The translations under genes were made by a program, and so were the position numbers. The notes beneath the pieces were generated by a model, which was given only the letters and a program-made list of their open reading frames with translations, was not told where the DNA came from and did not search any database. 64,000 bases of DNA from Methylophilus sp. 13 (GTDB lineage Bacteria; Pseudomonadota; Gammaproteobacteria; Burkholderiales; Methylophilaceae): assembly GCF_015354335.1 (NCBI RefSeq), contig NZ_JADKYR010000001.1:620001-684000 (forward strand). Direction: 5' to 3'. Position 1 is the first letter of the stretch. Every line of letters starts with the position of its first letter. Shown piece after piece: positions 28,206 to 37,154 of this stretch.

Positions 28206-28616
28206 TTAAAACAAGGACAAGTTGCTGGCAGTAGAAACCGGCCTGGGGATGCGTCTTCTGGCCAGCTTTTTGACGCGGCTATCCAGCGTGGGCAAGTCAT
28301 CATCAAACAGTGAGCCTTGGGCTGGGAACAGCTCTTCTTGTGCCTGGAACACTTGCAGCTCTGGCCGCAGCTCACAATCGAGGCGGATATCCGATTTGGG
28401 GACACAGCAACAGGGCAGGATTTCGTCACTGGCAATAAATGCGAGCGGCTGTTCCAGGTATTCGACCTCACCATCAAGCAGGCGCACGCGGCAGGCGCCA
28501 CAATAGCCGCCACGGCATTGGTACTCGACCTCATGCCCGGTGCGCTCCAGGCCTTCCAGCAAGGTTTCATGCGGGATCAGGCTGAAGCGGGTATGCTGGC
28601 TGCGTATGCTGATCAT
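28206..28616 (-). CDS. yfaE: 2Fe-2S ferredoxin of class Ia ribonucleotide reductase (YfaE type)
   Basis: YfaE-type ferredoxins reduce the di-iron site of NrdB and help rebuild its tyrosyl radical. The plant-type cluster motif is CRGGYCGAC (C34, C39, C42) with the fourth ligand in a CCC triplet at residues 69-71. It is the last gene of nrdA-nrdB-yfaE, the arrangement known from E. coli. At 136 aa it is about 50 residues longer than E. coli YfaE. The extra C-terminal part is acidic, then basic (FDDDLPTLDSRVKKLARRR), and has no obvious domain. Confidence 0.9.
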   Translation of the reverse strand: MISIRSQHTRFSLIPHETLLEGLERTGHEVEYQCRGGYCGACRVRLLDGEVEYLEQPLAFIASDEILPCCCVPKSDIRLDCELRPELQVFQAQEELFPAQGSLFDDDLPTLDSRVKKLARRRIPRPVSTASNLSLF

Positions 28617-28660
28617 TTTAAAAATGACTTGTTAAAATCAATAGCGAAACAATCAATTAA

Positions 28661-28771
28661 TGAGCGCGCGGGATAAAGTGCACGGCTTATGGAGCACAGA
28701 AACCGCAATGTTCACGAGAGCACATGAGGGTTTCGCGCACCGCACAACGCCGTAATTTGCCCGCGCAGCCA
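28661..28771. repeat. 111-bp intercistronic repeat, copy A (nrdB-yfaE gap)
   Basis: This element and copy B at 29994-30104 are the same length and differ at 12 of 111 positions by my count. Its ends form imperfect inverted repeats (GCGGGATAAAGTGC against GCGGGCAAATTGC read from the other end). It starts 6 bp after the nrdB stop codon in transcription direction and fills most of the gap to yfaE. No open frame is convincing in it. It resembles a non-autonomous MITE-type or mRNA-hairpin element. Confidence 0.8.
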
Positions 28772-28777
28772 TTTAAA

Positions 28778-29911
28778 TTACAACTCAAAGTCGTTGAGAT
28801 CGTCAGCCGAGACTTCTGAATCAATCTGCCCGATTAAGTAAGAACTTAATTCTACCTCTTGAGGGGCCACTTGTACGGTGTCGGAAGACAGCCAGGTGTT
28901 GATCCATGGAATCGGGTTGTTTTTGGCATTGGGAAATGCCGGAGGCAAGCCGACTGAAGCCATGCGAGTGTTGGTGATGTATTCCACGTACTGGCAAAGA
29001 ATGTCTTTATTGAGGCCTATCATGGAGCCATCTTTAAACAGGTACTCGGCCCACAGTTTTTCCTGCTCGGCGGCGGATTTAAACATCTCGAAGCACTCGG
29101 TATGCAGTTCTGCGGCAATCTCGGCGAACTCGGCGTCATCCTGGCCAGAACGCATGATGTTGAGCATGTGCTGTGTACCGGTGAGGTGCAAGGCCTCATC
29201 ACGCGCAATCAGGCGGATGATCTTGGCGTTGCCTTCCATCACCTTGCGCTCGGCAAAGGCAAACGAGCAGGCAAAGCTGACGTAAAAGCGGATGGCTTCG
29301 AGGATATTCACGTTCATCAGGCAACGGTAAAGCAGCTTTTTGAGCGCACGCTTGTTGACCACCTTGGTCTCGCCATTGATGACATGATTGCCCTCGCCCA
29401 GCTGCGAGTACAGCATGGTTTGCTGAATCAGCTCATCGTAATAATGCGCAATATCCGAAGCGCGTGCCGTGATGTTTTCATTGCGCACGATGTCATCAAA
29501 CATCACCGACGGATCATTGACGATATTGCGGATAATGTGGGTGTACGAGCGCGAGTGGATGGTCTCGGAAAACGCCCAGGTTTCAATCCAGGTTTCCAGC
29601 TCAGGCAGGGACACCAGTGGCAGCAAGGCCACGTTGGGGCTACGGCCCTGAATCGAATCCAGCAAGGTCTGATACTTGAGGTTGCTGATAAAAATATGCT
29701 TTTCGTGCTCGGGCAGACTCTGGTAATCGGAACGGTCTTGCGACACGTCAACCTCTTCCGGGCGCCAGAAGAAGGAGAGTTGCTTCTCGATCAGCTTCTC
29801 GAATACCGGATATTTCTGCTGGTCGTAGCGCGCCACATTGACGGGCTGCCCAAAGAACATAGGTTCTTTGAGTTGATCGTTATCGGTTTTAGTGAAGATG
29901 CTGTAGGCCAT
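28778..29911 (-). CDS. nrdB: Ribonucleoside-diphosphate reductase class Ia, beta subunit
   Basis: Houses the di-iron tyrosyl radical cofactor that starts ribonucleotide reduction in NrdA. 377 aa, very close to E. coli NrdB. The radical tyrosine is Y123 in [10 protein letters not shown], with iron ligands D85, E116 and H119 and further Glu/His residues in the second half. The C-terminal tail ([12 protein letters not shown]) is the peptide that docks onto NrdA. It lies between nrdA and yfaE, separated from each by a copy of the 111-bp repeat. Confidence 0.98.
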   Translation of the reverse strand: MAYSIFTKTDNDQLKEPMFFGQPVNVARYDQQKYPVFEKLIEKQLSFFWRPEEVDVSQDRSDYQSLPEHEKHIFISNLKYQTLLDSIQGRSPNVALLPLVSLPELETWIETWAFSETIHSRSYTHIIRNIVNDPSVMFDDIVRNENITARASDIAHYYDELIQQTMLYSQLGEGNHVINGETKVVNKRALKKLLYRCLMNVNILEAIRFYVSFACSFAFAERKVMEGNAKIIRLIARDEALHLTGTQHMLNIMRSGQDDAEFAEIAAELHTECFEMFKSAAEQEKLWAEYLFKDGSMIGLNKDILCQYVEYITNTRMASVGLPPAFPNAKNNPIPWINTWLSSDTVQVAPQEVELSSYLIGQIDSEVSADDLNDFEL

Positions 29912-29993
29912 CTGTGTTCCTAATGTTTAAGTTTAATGCTCAAACTGTTTTTAAATTGTACTTATTACCCCACTGCAATAAGCGTTGAATCAG

Positions 29994-30104
29994 TGAGCGA
30001 GCGGGATAAAGTGCAAGGCGTACGGAGCACAGAAACCGGAATGTACACAAGAGTACATGAAGATTTCGCGCACCGCACAACGCAGCAATTTGCCCGCGCA
30101 GCCA
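29994..30104. repeat. 111-bp intercistronic repeat, copy B (nrdA-nrdB gap)
   Basis: Second copy of the element described at 28661. Here the terminal inverted repeat is longer: AAGCGTTGAATCAGTG on the left corresponds to AAGCATTGACTCAGTG read inward from the right, so the full element may span about 29980-30122. The right end abuts the nrdA stop codon. Inside, ATGTAC and GTACAT form a small central hairpin. Confidence 0.8.
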
Positions 30105-30120
30105 CTGAGTCAATGCTTAT

Positions 30121-32400
30121 TTAAATTTTGCAGGCGCCGCTGGCACACCCATCATCCTCGGCTTCCGTACCGCCCTCGCTCGCACCATCGCGGGTGTTGT
30201 GGTAGTACAGCGTTTTAACACCGAGTTTGTAGGCTTGCAGCAGGTCTTTCAGCAGTTGCTTCATCGGCACACGGCCGCCTTCAAAACGGGTTGGGTCGTA
30301 GTTGGTGTTGGCTGAAATCGATTGATCGACAAACTTCTGCATCACGCCCACCAGCTTGAGGTAGCCGTCATTGCTGGGGATGCGCCACAACAACTGGTAC
30401 TGGTTACGCAGGCGATCAATCTCAGGCACCACCTGGCGCAAGATGCCGTCTTTGGATTGCTTGACTGAGACCAGGCCACGCGGTGGCTCAATACCATTGG
30501 TGGCATTGGCAATCTGGCTGGAAGTCTCGGAAGGCATCAGCGCCGTCAGCGTGGAGTTGCGCAAGCCATCTTTCTGGATTTCCTTGCGCAGGCTTTCCCA
30601 ATCCAGATGCAATGGCTCGCTGCACACGGCGTCGAGGTCTTTTTTGTAGGTATCAATCGGTAAAATGCCTTTGGCATAGGTGGTCTCGTTAAACGCACCA
30701 CACGCGCCAAACTCGCGAGACAGTTGTACGGACGCTTTTAGCAGATAGTACTGAATGGCCTCAAAGGTACGGTGGGTCAAGCCCAGTGCAGCCTCGTCGG
30801 TATAGCTGGTGCCGTTTTTGGCCAGGTAATAGGCATAGTTGATCACACCCACGCCCAGTGAACGGCGCTTATTGGTGGCGTTGAGCGCGGCTTTGACTGG
30901 GTAATCCTGGTATTCGAGCAAGGCATCTAATGCACGAACCACGAGCTCGGCCAGGCCTTCGAGCTCGTCCAGCGATTCCAGCGCGCCCAGGTTAAATGCT
31001 GACAGGGTACACAGCGCAATTTCGCCTTCGGTGTCGTTGATGTCATTGAGTGGCTTGGTCGGCAGTGCGATTTCCATACACAGGTTGGACTGGCGCACCG
31101 GCGCAACAGCCGGATCAAACGGGCTATGCGTGTTGCAATGGTCTACGTTCTGGATGTAGATACGGCCGGTACCGGCGCGCTCTTGCATCATGAGCGAGAA
31201 CAAGTCTACGGCAGGCAAGCTGCGCTTGCGGATGCTGTCATCGGCTTCGTATTGGGTGTACAGGCGCTCAAAGGTATCCTGGTCGGCAAAGAAGGCGTCA
31301 TACAGGCCGGGCACATCATGCGGCGAGAACAAGGTGATCTGTTCACCTTTGATCAGGCGCTGATACATGAGGCGGTTGATCTGCACGCCATAGTCGAGGT
31401 GGCGCACGCGGTTTTCTTCGACGCCACGGTTGTTTTTAAGCACCAGCAATGACTCAACTTCGAGGTGCCACAAGGGGTAGAACAACGTCGCCGCCCCACC
31501 GCGTACCCCACCCTGTGAGCAGGATTTGACCGCAGACTGGAACAGCTTATAGAACGGCAGGCAGCCGGTGTGCTGTGCTTCACCGCCACGAATTTCACTG
31601 CCCAGCGCACGGATACGGCCGGCGTTGACGCCGATACCGGCGCGCTGCGACACGTATTTCACAATCGCGCTGGAAGTGGCGTTGATGCTGTCCAGGCTGT
31701 CGTCACACTCAATCAGCACGCAAGAGCTGAATTGGCGTGTCGGCGTCCGCACGCCAGACATAATTGGTGTCGGCAGTGAGATCTTGAAGGTAGACACCGC
31801 ATCATAAAAACGCTTGATGTAATCGAGACGCGCCTGGCCTTTGTAGTTAGCAAACAGGCTCATCGCCACCAGAATGTAAAGAAACTGCGGACTCTCGTAG
31901 ATCTTTTTGGTGACGCGGTTTTGTACCAGGTATTTGCCCTCAAGCTGCTTGACCGCAGCATAAGAGAAATTCATGTCGCGCCAGTGGTCCAGATAGCCAT
32001 TTAGCGTATCAAACTCTTCGCGGCTGTAATCCTTGAGCAGGTGCGGATCGTATTTGCCCAGCGCGGTCAGGTTGGTCACATGGTCAAACAAATGCGGTGG
32101 CTCAAACTGGCCATAAGCAATTTTGCGCAGGTGAAAAATATTCAGGCGCGCGGCCAGGTACTGGTAATCCGGCGTTTCTTCCGAAATCAGGTCGGCAGCA
32201 GATTTGATGATGGTTTCATGGATATCGTCGGTGCGGATACCATCATAAAACTGGATATGGGAGCGCAATTCAACTTGTGACACCGACACATTATTGAGGC
32301 CTTGTGCGGCCCAATCAATGACGCGATGAATCTTGTCGAGGTTAATCGGTTCCTTGCGGCCATCACGTTTCGTGGCTTGCATGGATTCGTATTGTGTCAT
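30121..32400 (-). CDS. nrdA: Ribonucleoside-diphosphate reductase class Ia, alpha subunit
   Basis: Catalytic subunit that makes deoxyribonucleotides for DNA synthesis. I place the start at ATG 32400 (MTQYESMQATKRDGRKEP), supported by GGGAG 6 bp upstream; the frame itself is open 22 codons further. An ATP-cone allosteric domain occupies the first about 95 residues. The catalytic cysteines are recognisable in RQFSSCVLIE, SNLCMEIALPT and ALCTLSAFNLG, and the C-terminal redox pair in CASGAC. 759 aa, E. coli-like throughout. It is the first gene of nrdA-nrdB-yfaE and is preceded by a long leader with a cobalamin riboswitch. Confidence 0.98.
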   Translation of the reverse strand: MTQYESMQATKRDGRKEPINLDKIHRVIDWAAQGLNNVSVSQVELRSHIQFYDGIRTDDIHETIIKSAADLISEETPDYQYLAARLNIFHLRKIAYGQFEPPHLFDHVTNLTALGKYDPHLLKDYSREEFDTLNGYLDHWRDMNFSYAAVKQLEGKYLVQNRVTKKIYESPQFLYILVAMSLFANYKGQARLDYIKRFYDAVSTFKISLPTPIMSGVRTPTRQFSSCVLIECDDSLDSINATSSAIVKYVSQRAGIGVNAGRIRALGSEIRGGEAQHTGCLPFYKLFQSAVKSCSQGGVRGGAATLFYPLWHLEVESLLVLKNNRGVEENRVRHLDYGVQINRLMYQRLIKGEQITLFSPHDVPGLYDAFFADQDTFERLYTQYEADDSIRKRSLPAVDLFSLMMQERAGTGRIYIQNVDHCNTHSPFDPAVAPVRQSNLCMEIALPTKPLNDINDTEGEIALCTLSAFNLGALESLDELEGLAELVVRALDALLEYQDYPVKAALNATNKRRSLGVGVINYAYYLAKNGTSYTDEAALGLTHRTFEAIQYYLLKASVQLSREFGACGAFNETTYAKGILPIDTYKKDLDAVCSEPLHLDWESLRKEIQKDGLRNSTLTALMPSETSSQIANATNGIEPPRGLVSVKQSKDGILRQVVPEIDRLRNQYQLLWRIPSNDGYLKLVGVMQKFVDQSISANTNYDPTRFEGGRVPMKQLLKDLLQAYKLGVKTLYYHNTRDGASEGGTEAEDDGCASGACKI

Positions 32401-32405
32401 GGTGG

Positions 32406-32441
32406 CTCCCAGTGCTGGCGGCGGAAGGGACACGGCACTGG
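32406..32441 (-). promoter_or_regulatory. Hairpin overlapping the nrdA ribosome-binding site
   Basis: In the transcript, CCAGTGC (32441-32435) can pair with GCACTGG (32415-32409), and the second arm runs into the GGGAG Shine-Dalgarno sequence (32410-32406). Forming this stem would hide the ribosome site. It is a plausible expression platform for translational control by the upstream riboswitch; no strong terminator is seen in the leader. Confidence 0.5.
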
Positions 32442-32590
32442 CTGCGGGGCGCATTTTTTCTGGCAATAGCCTGCCCGTTGTCGAGCAATCAAAGAAAAAA
32501 CCTGCACCCGTTTAAAGACCAGACTTGCAATCAGTACAGGACTCACTGCATCTGCCGAGGACACCCCGCCTCAAACGTTAACAAGAAAAA

Positions 32591-32794
32591 ATCACGGCAG
32601 GTCTCCTGGCTCTCAGGTCATGATTGTTTGCCTTGGCCTTCCCGAATCGCTTCAGTGGCGAGCAAAGCAGCAAACAACTCGCTGATTACAGTTGCGGGGG
32701 CAGCTCTGGCTTGACAATGGCCATCGCCATCGCGCACCAGATTCCCTTTTAAAGACAGGCACCGATCAGTGCCCGTATACCGTATGGACGTGAC
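32591..32794 (-). promoter_or_regulatory. Cobalamin (AdoCbl) riboswitch in the nrdA leader
   Basis: Read on the minus strand, the region contains the B12 box AGCCAGGAGACCTGCC at 32611-32596, preceded by the other conserved blocks: GGTGCC and AAAAGGGAAT near the 5' end, and CTGCCCCCGCAACTGTAA in the middle. The outer stem can form between GTCACG (32794-32789) and CGTGAT (32596-32591). It lies about 190 nt upstream of the nrdA start. By family knowledge, coenzyme B12 binding represses the downstream gene. The remainder of the gap up to 33057 contains the AT-rich promoter zone and no gene. Confidence 0.92.
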
Positions 32795-33057
32795 TATAAA
32801 TCAATATATACGCATTTTCAACACACAAAAACACAATATATTGTTATGAGACACTAAGTGATTGTTTTGCCTGAATATATTTTTTTGCAAGGCCCAGAGC
32901 AAGCATTTTGTGCTGTGACCTGATGTTTGCCCAGCCTCAAAAAATGCTTTTTTGCCTCACCGCCAGGCGACCGGAGGCGACAAGCCAGCGTCAGACCCGC
33001 CTACTGACGCTGGCGAGATGGCAGCCGCCATCGCAGCCACCCGCAAAGTTATCTCGC

Positions 33058-35436
33058 TTAAAAATCGAGTTGTGCACTGGCTTTAAAGATACGCGGCTCG
33101 CCTTGCGTCAGGAAATTCCAGTCGCCATGTGCTTGCCAGTATTTTTCGTTGGTCAGGTTCTGCACCCCGGCACGCAAGGTGAGTTGATGCGCGTTCAGCT
33201 TGGTGTGATAGCGCGCACCGAGGTCGAACAAGGTATATCTGTCCAGTGCATGGGTATTGGAGGCCTCAAGATAACGCCGACCGACGTAACGCGCGCCTGC
33301 CGACAGTGTCAGGCCAGGCAAATCCATCACCTGGTAGTCCGCATACAGCGCTGCACTCCAGCTGGGGGCATTGGCGGCATCCTTGCCATTCACGCTGGCA
33401 TCATCACTTTTATTCTCGCTTTGCATCCACACCAGGCTGCTGCGCAATGCCCACTGGCTGCCCAACTCGACACGGCCAGCCAGGTCTAGCCCGCTCAACA
33501 CCAACCCTTTGCTTTGTTGCACATAGACATTGTCTGCATTGGTATACGCCAAACCACGCTGCATGCGGAACAGCGCGGCCTCGGCCGACCAGAAACTACC
33601 CTGTTGCTTGAGGCCAATTTCATACTGCTTGCTTTCAAGCGGGCCAAACGACTGGTTTTCGTTATTGGTGCCTATGGGTGCCGTATTGCCTTCTTCGAGC
33701 GCTTCAACATAGCTGGCGTAAGCCGTGATGGACGCTTGTGGCTTCCAGAGCAAGGCGTAAGTCGGCGTCATTTTGCTTTTTTTGTAGGTGGGGCCATTGG
33801 GCTGATTTTTTTCATAGTTGCTATGTCTCAGACCAATAATCGTGCTCCATTCCGGCGTCCACTGCAGGGTATCACTCATAAACACACCGACATTACGGGT
33901 TTTGAAAATGGTACTGAGATTCCGGTTGATACTTGCGTCAGGATCAGTCTCATCACTGCGGCCAGTGTAAAGATTACCCGTCCCCAATAAGGCAAAACTG
34001 TCCGGTGCGCCACTGCGATGCACCGTCTGCAAGTCTGCGCCAGTGACCAGAGCATGCTTGATCTGGCCGGTTTCAAACTGGCCATGCAGCATCAGATTAG
34101 CTGACTGATTGTGATGTTGGCTATACCACTGCACTTGCGCATCGCTAAAGTTTCCCGCATCGTCATTGATGGTCATATAACTATCGTAATTGGTACGCCT
34201 GAGCTTGGAAACCCGCGCCGCAGTGCTTAAATACCACTGGTCATTAAACTGCCAGCGCAACGCCGTGCCTGCCGTCATCATCTCGGTTTCATGATAGGTG
34301 AAGTCCTGCGTCAAGCGGCGTGCGCCGTCAATCGGTTTAGGGCTGGCGGCATTTTGATCCACCACCAGGGCAAACATGGATCCATTGACCTTGCGCTTCT
34401 GGTAGAGACTATCCAGCTCAACCGTGAGTTGATCAGAGGGTTTGAAATCCAGCGCCACAGAGGCAGAGTCGCGCTTGATCGGGGCATCAAGATAGGTATC
34501 CCCTGCCTCATGGATGTAGTTAATACGCATGCCCGCACGCCCCTCTGCAAAGCGGCGACCAACATCCAGATTCAGGTTGTACTGGCTATCCGTCATTAAG
34601 CCCGCCGTCACGCGGGTGACTGGCGTATCCCCGGCGCGTTTGAGTCTGTAATTGAGGATGCCGCCCGGTTGCGCAAAGCCGTACATAAAACCGGACAAGC
34701 CTTTCAGCAGCTCAACCTGCTCAAAATGCTCAATCGGTAAATCGGTGTTCCATGGTGAAATATTCAGGCCATCGATCTTGTAGCCATTCAATAAATCCAG
34801 TGCCAAGCCTCTCACCGTAATCATGGTACTCTCCCGGGCCACGCCATTACTGGACGCGGTGACGGCTGCATCCAGCTTGAAGGCCTCGGCAACATTGCTA
34901 GCTTGGCGATCTAAAATGTCCTCAGCCTTGACCACACTGACTGAAAACGGGGTATCGAGTAAGGACTTGTCGCCCAGCGCCCCCTGACTGGCAGTACTCG
35001 CTTCATAACGGCTTAACAGACCGTTACCCTCTTTACTGGCCTGCACCTGTACCTCGCTTAAGGTTTGTGGCGCGTCTTTTTCGGTGATGACAGGAATCAC
35101 ACTGAAATGCGTTTCATCCGTCTGTTGTAATGCCAGGCCGGTATTTTCCAGTAATTGATGCAATGCGGCTTGCGCAGTGTAGCGGCCTTTAAGCGCGGCT
35201 GCTTTCTTGTCAGCCAACAGCGCGGCATTTGCACTCAAACTCATGCCCGTTTGTGCTGCGACTTGCGTCAATGCGGTTGAAAGCGGCCCTGCGGCAACAT
35301 CAAAAACATAAGTGGCCTCTGTGGTCTGTGCCCAAGCGGCTGGCGCAAGCGGATGCAAGCCCATGGCGGGAAATAGCAGTGCTGCTCGCACAAGCAGCTT
35401 GCGCATCTGTGGACGGAATAAAACTGGGGATGACAT
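33058..35436 (-). CDS. TonB-dependent siderophore receptor with STN signalling domain
   Basis: 792 aa from ATG 35436 (a TTG further upstream is unlikely). A signal peptide ends near PAAWAQ. A secretin/TonB short N-terminal (STN) domain follows (YVFDVAAGPLSTALTQVAAQ...), the part that passes the ligand signal to a FecR protein. Then come the plug (DTPFSVSVVKAEDILDRQ, TVRGL, FEQVELLKGLSGFMYG) and the beta barrel ending in Phe (SAQLDF). The plug resembles FpvA/FoxA-type siderophore receptors. Together with fecR and fecI immediately upstream in transcription, it forms a complete cell-surface signalling unit. Its siderophore is not predictable. Confidence 0.9.
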   Translation of the reverse strand: MSSPVLFRPQMRKLLVRAALLFPAMGLHPLAPAAWAQTTEATYVFDVAAGPLSTALTQVAAQTGMSLSANAALLADKKAAALKGRYTAQAALHQLLENTGLALQQTDETHFSVIPVITEKDAPQTLSEVQVQASKEGNGLLSRYEASTASQGALGDKSLLDTPFSVSVVKAEDILDRQASNVAEAFKLDAAVTASSNGVARESTMITVRGLALDLLNGYKIDGLNISPWNTDLPIEHFEQVELLKGLSGFMYGFAQPGGILNYRLKRAGDTPVTRVTAGLMTDSQYNLNLDVGRRFAEGRAGMRINYIHEAGDTYLDAPIKRDSASVALDFKPSDQLTVELDSLYQKRKVNGSMFALVVDQNAASPKPIDGARRLTQDFTYHETEMMTAGTALRWQFNDQWYLSTAARVSKLRRTNYDSYMTINDDAGNFSDAQVQWYSQHHNQSANLMLHGQFETGQIKHALVTGADLQTVHRSGAPDSFALLGTGNLYTGRSDETDPDASINRNLSTIFKTRNVGVFMSDTLQWTPEWSTIIGLRHSNYEKNQPNGPTYKKSKMTPTYALLWKPQASITAYASYVEALEEGNTAPIGTNNENQSFGPLESKQYEIGLKQQGSFWSAEAALFRMQRGLAYTNADNVYVQQSKGLVLSGLDLAGRVELGSQWALRSSLVWMQSENKSDDASVNGKDAANAPSWSAALYADYQVMDLPGLTLSAGARYVGRRYLEASNTHALDRYTLFDLGARYHTKLNAHQLTLRAGVQNLTNEKYWQAHGDWNFLTQGEPRIFKASAQLDF

Positions 35437-35524
35437 GATATCAGGCTCCAAAGTTGAATATTGAATGGGTTCAACTGGTATGCCGGATGAGCATCAAAAA
35501 AGGGAACTCTGATTAGAAAATGGT

Positions 35525-36526
35525 TTATCGTGCGACCAGCGCCAAGCCACCAGCCGCGTCCTCACGCGTGCGCACGGGCAGGACCGTTTCGATGGCGGCC
35601 AGGATCAAGGGAATATCCTGAGCCGGGTAATTGAGCGGATAGACGCCAACCAGCCGCAAATTTGCCACCGCCGGCTGCACGCGGATAGGCACACGGGTAT
35701 AGCGATTTAACTCGGCAACAAACTGGGCGAGCGGTAAATTGTCCGCCACCATTTGCCCGCGCGACCAAGCTTCACGGGCCAGGTCTGCCCGCCCATCGGC
35801 GATTACTCCGGTTGCGGTGAACCTCGCCTGCTGCCCTGCCAGGATATCCACACTGGCAGCATCATGCGGGCGAATGCGTACGGCGCCTTCAAATACGGCC
35901 ACATGCCCGCCCTGCAAATCACCACGTACCGTAAAGCGCGTGCCGAGTGCGGTCAACCGGGCATGCAGGGTATCGACCACCAATGGCCTGGACGGGCGCT
36001 GCAGATCACGCGCGGTGGTGACAAGAATTTCGCCTTGATGCAAAACGATGCGACGCACATGCGGGTCATAGTGCACATCGACAGCAGTGGCCGTATTCAA
36101 TGCCAGCAAAGTGCCTTCTGGCAGCCGCCAGGTTTTGCGCTCGCCGATTTGCGTGCGATAACCGGCATGCGCAATTGCATAGGCATTGAGCCAGCCACGC
36201 CACGGCAAGGCCTGGCGCATAAGCAAGCCACTGGCAAGCACCGTGACACCCAAACCCAAACGGCGCAAGGTGCGGCGACGCTCAACCGACTGCACCTGCT
36301 TTAAGGTCGCTCGTGCCGTGGCGGCAGGCACAGTGGTCGCCAGCTGTTTGAAGGGTTGACTGATGGCTTCAACGCGCTGCCAAACCCGTGCATGCGCAGG
36401 ATCGGCCGCCAACCAGGCTTGCCACTGTGCAAGCTCTTGTGCATGCAGGGACTGATCCTGCAAACGCGCAAACCACTCTGCCGCCTGATTTAAAATACGC
36501 TGCTCATCCGCCTGGTTGTAATGCAT
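35525..36526 (-). CDS. fecR: FecR-family anti-sigma/sigma regulator
   Basis: Inner membrane regulator linking the receptor to its sigma factor. 333 aa: an N-terminal cytoplasmic domain with AAEWFARLQDQSL, AQWQAWLAADPAHARVWQRV (the DUF4880 pattern), a membrane helix near residues 90-108 (GLGVTVLASGLLMRQAL), then the periplasmic FecR domain (YRTQIGERKTWRLPEGTLLALN) and a C-terminal STN-like region (LAQFVAELNRYTRVPIRV). It lies 2 bp after fecI and 88 bp before the receptor gene. Confidence 0.92.
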   Translation of the reverse strand: MHYNQADEQRILNQAAEWFARLQDQSLHAQELAQWQAWLAADPAHARVWQRVEAISQPFKQLATTVPAATARATLKQVQSVERRRTLRRLGLGVTVLASGLLMRQALPWRGWLNAYAIAHAGYRTQIGERKTWRLPEGTLLALNTATAVDVHYDPHVRRIVLHQGEILVTTARDLQRPSRPLVVDTLHARLTALGTRFTVRGDLQGGHVAVFEGAVRIRPHDAASVDILAGQQARFTATGVIADGRADLAREAWSRGQMVADNLPLAQFVAELNRYTRVPIRVQPAVANLRLVGVYPLNYPAQDIPLILAAIETVLPVRTREDAAGGLALVAR

Positions 36527-36528
36527 GG

Positions 36529-37044
36529 TTATGGCCCCTCATCCATCATCAGGCAAGCCAGCATGGCTTGTGCCATATACTTTTTCACCATGCGCTCGCC
36601 TACCCCCAGCCGCTCAGCAATGTCGCAATAGCCGAGGCCATCCAGCTGTGATAACAGGAAAGCTTCGCGTACTTTGGGCTTTAGACAGTCCAGCAACTGG
36701 TCAATGCGGACCAGCGCCTCAAGAATCAGGGCACGCTCTTCGGGTGAGGCAACGAAAGTCTCGGGCGCCACAGCCAGCGTCTCCTGCCAGGCACGCTCCA
36801 CCGCTTGCCTGCGCCAGTGATCAATCAGCAAATGCTTGGCAATCTGCGTGAGGTAGGCGCGGGGTTGTTCGAGCGCATGCACATTGCGCTTGCCATGCAT
36901 CATGCGCAAGAACGTATCTTGCGCCAGATCGGCAGCTTGCTCACTACAACCGAGCTTGCCGCGCAACCATGCGCGCAACCATTGGTGATGATCGATATAC
37001 AAGGCGCCTACTGTTTGTTGCAGCGTATATTCGTTTGCCAGCAT
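36529..37044 (-). CDS. fecI: ECF RNA polymerase sigma factor, FecI type
   Basis: 171-aa extracytoplasmic-function sigma factor. Region 2 is seen as LAQDTFLRMMHGKR and PRAYLTQIAKHLLIDHWRR, and region 4 as REAFLLSQLDGLGYCDIAERLGV followed by MVKKYMAQAML. It should direct transcription of the downstream receptor gene when the receptor-FecR relay is triggered. A Fur box lies 20 bp upstream, tying the unit to iron limitation. Confidence 0.93.
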   Translation of the reverse strand: MLANEYTLQQTVGALYIDHHQWLRAWLRGKLGCSEQAADLAQDTFLRMMHGKRNVHALEQPRAYLTQIAKHLLIDHWRRQAVERAWQETLAVAPETFVASPEERALILEALVRIDQLLDCLKPKVREAFLLSQLDGLGYCDIAERLGVGERMVKKYMAQAMLACLMMDEGP

Positions 37045-37063
37045 AACAAATGGATAAGATGTA

Positions 37064-37082
37064 ATAAATGATAATAATTCTC
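37064..37082. promoter_or_regulatory. Fur box upstream of fecI
   Basis: The 19-bp site contains AAATGATAATAATTCTC and matches the Fur consensus at 14 of 19 positions by my count. It lies 20 bp before the fecI ATG, in the gap to the PepSY gene. Confidence 0.6.
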
Positions 37083-37154
37083 ATTATATCATCTATCCGC
37101 GCGGGCGGCATGTTTGAGCCGCAGTAGGGTTACGCCAGAAACTACGGCGCTGAA

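Noticed and set aside
29102-29923. 273-codon plus-strand frame antisense to nrdB
   Set aside because: Shadow of nrdB, whose metal ligands and radical Tyr are all intact.
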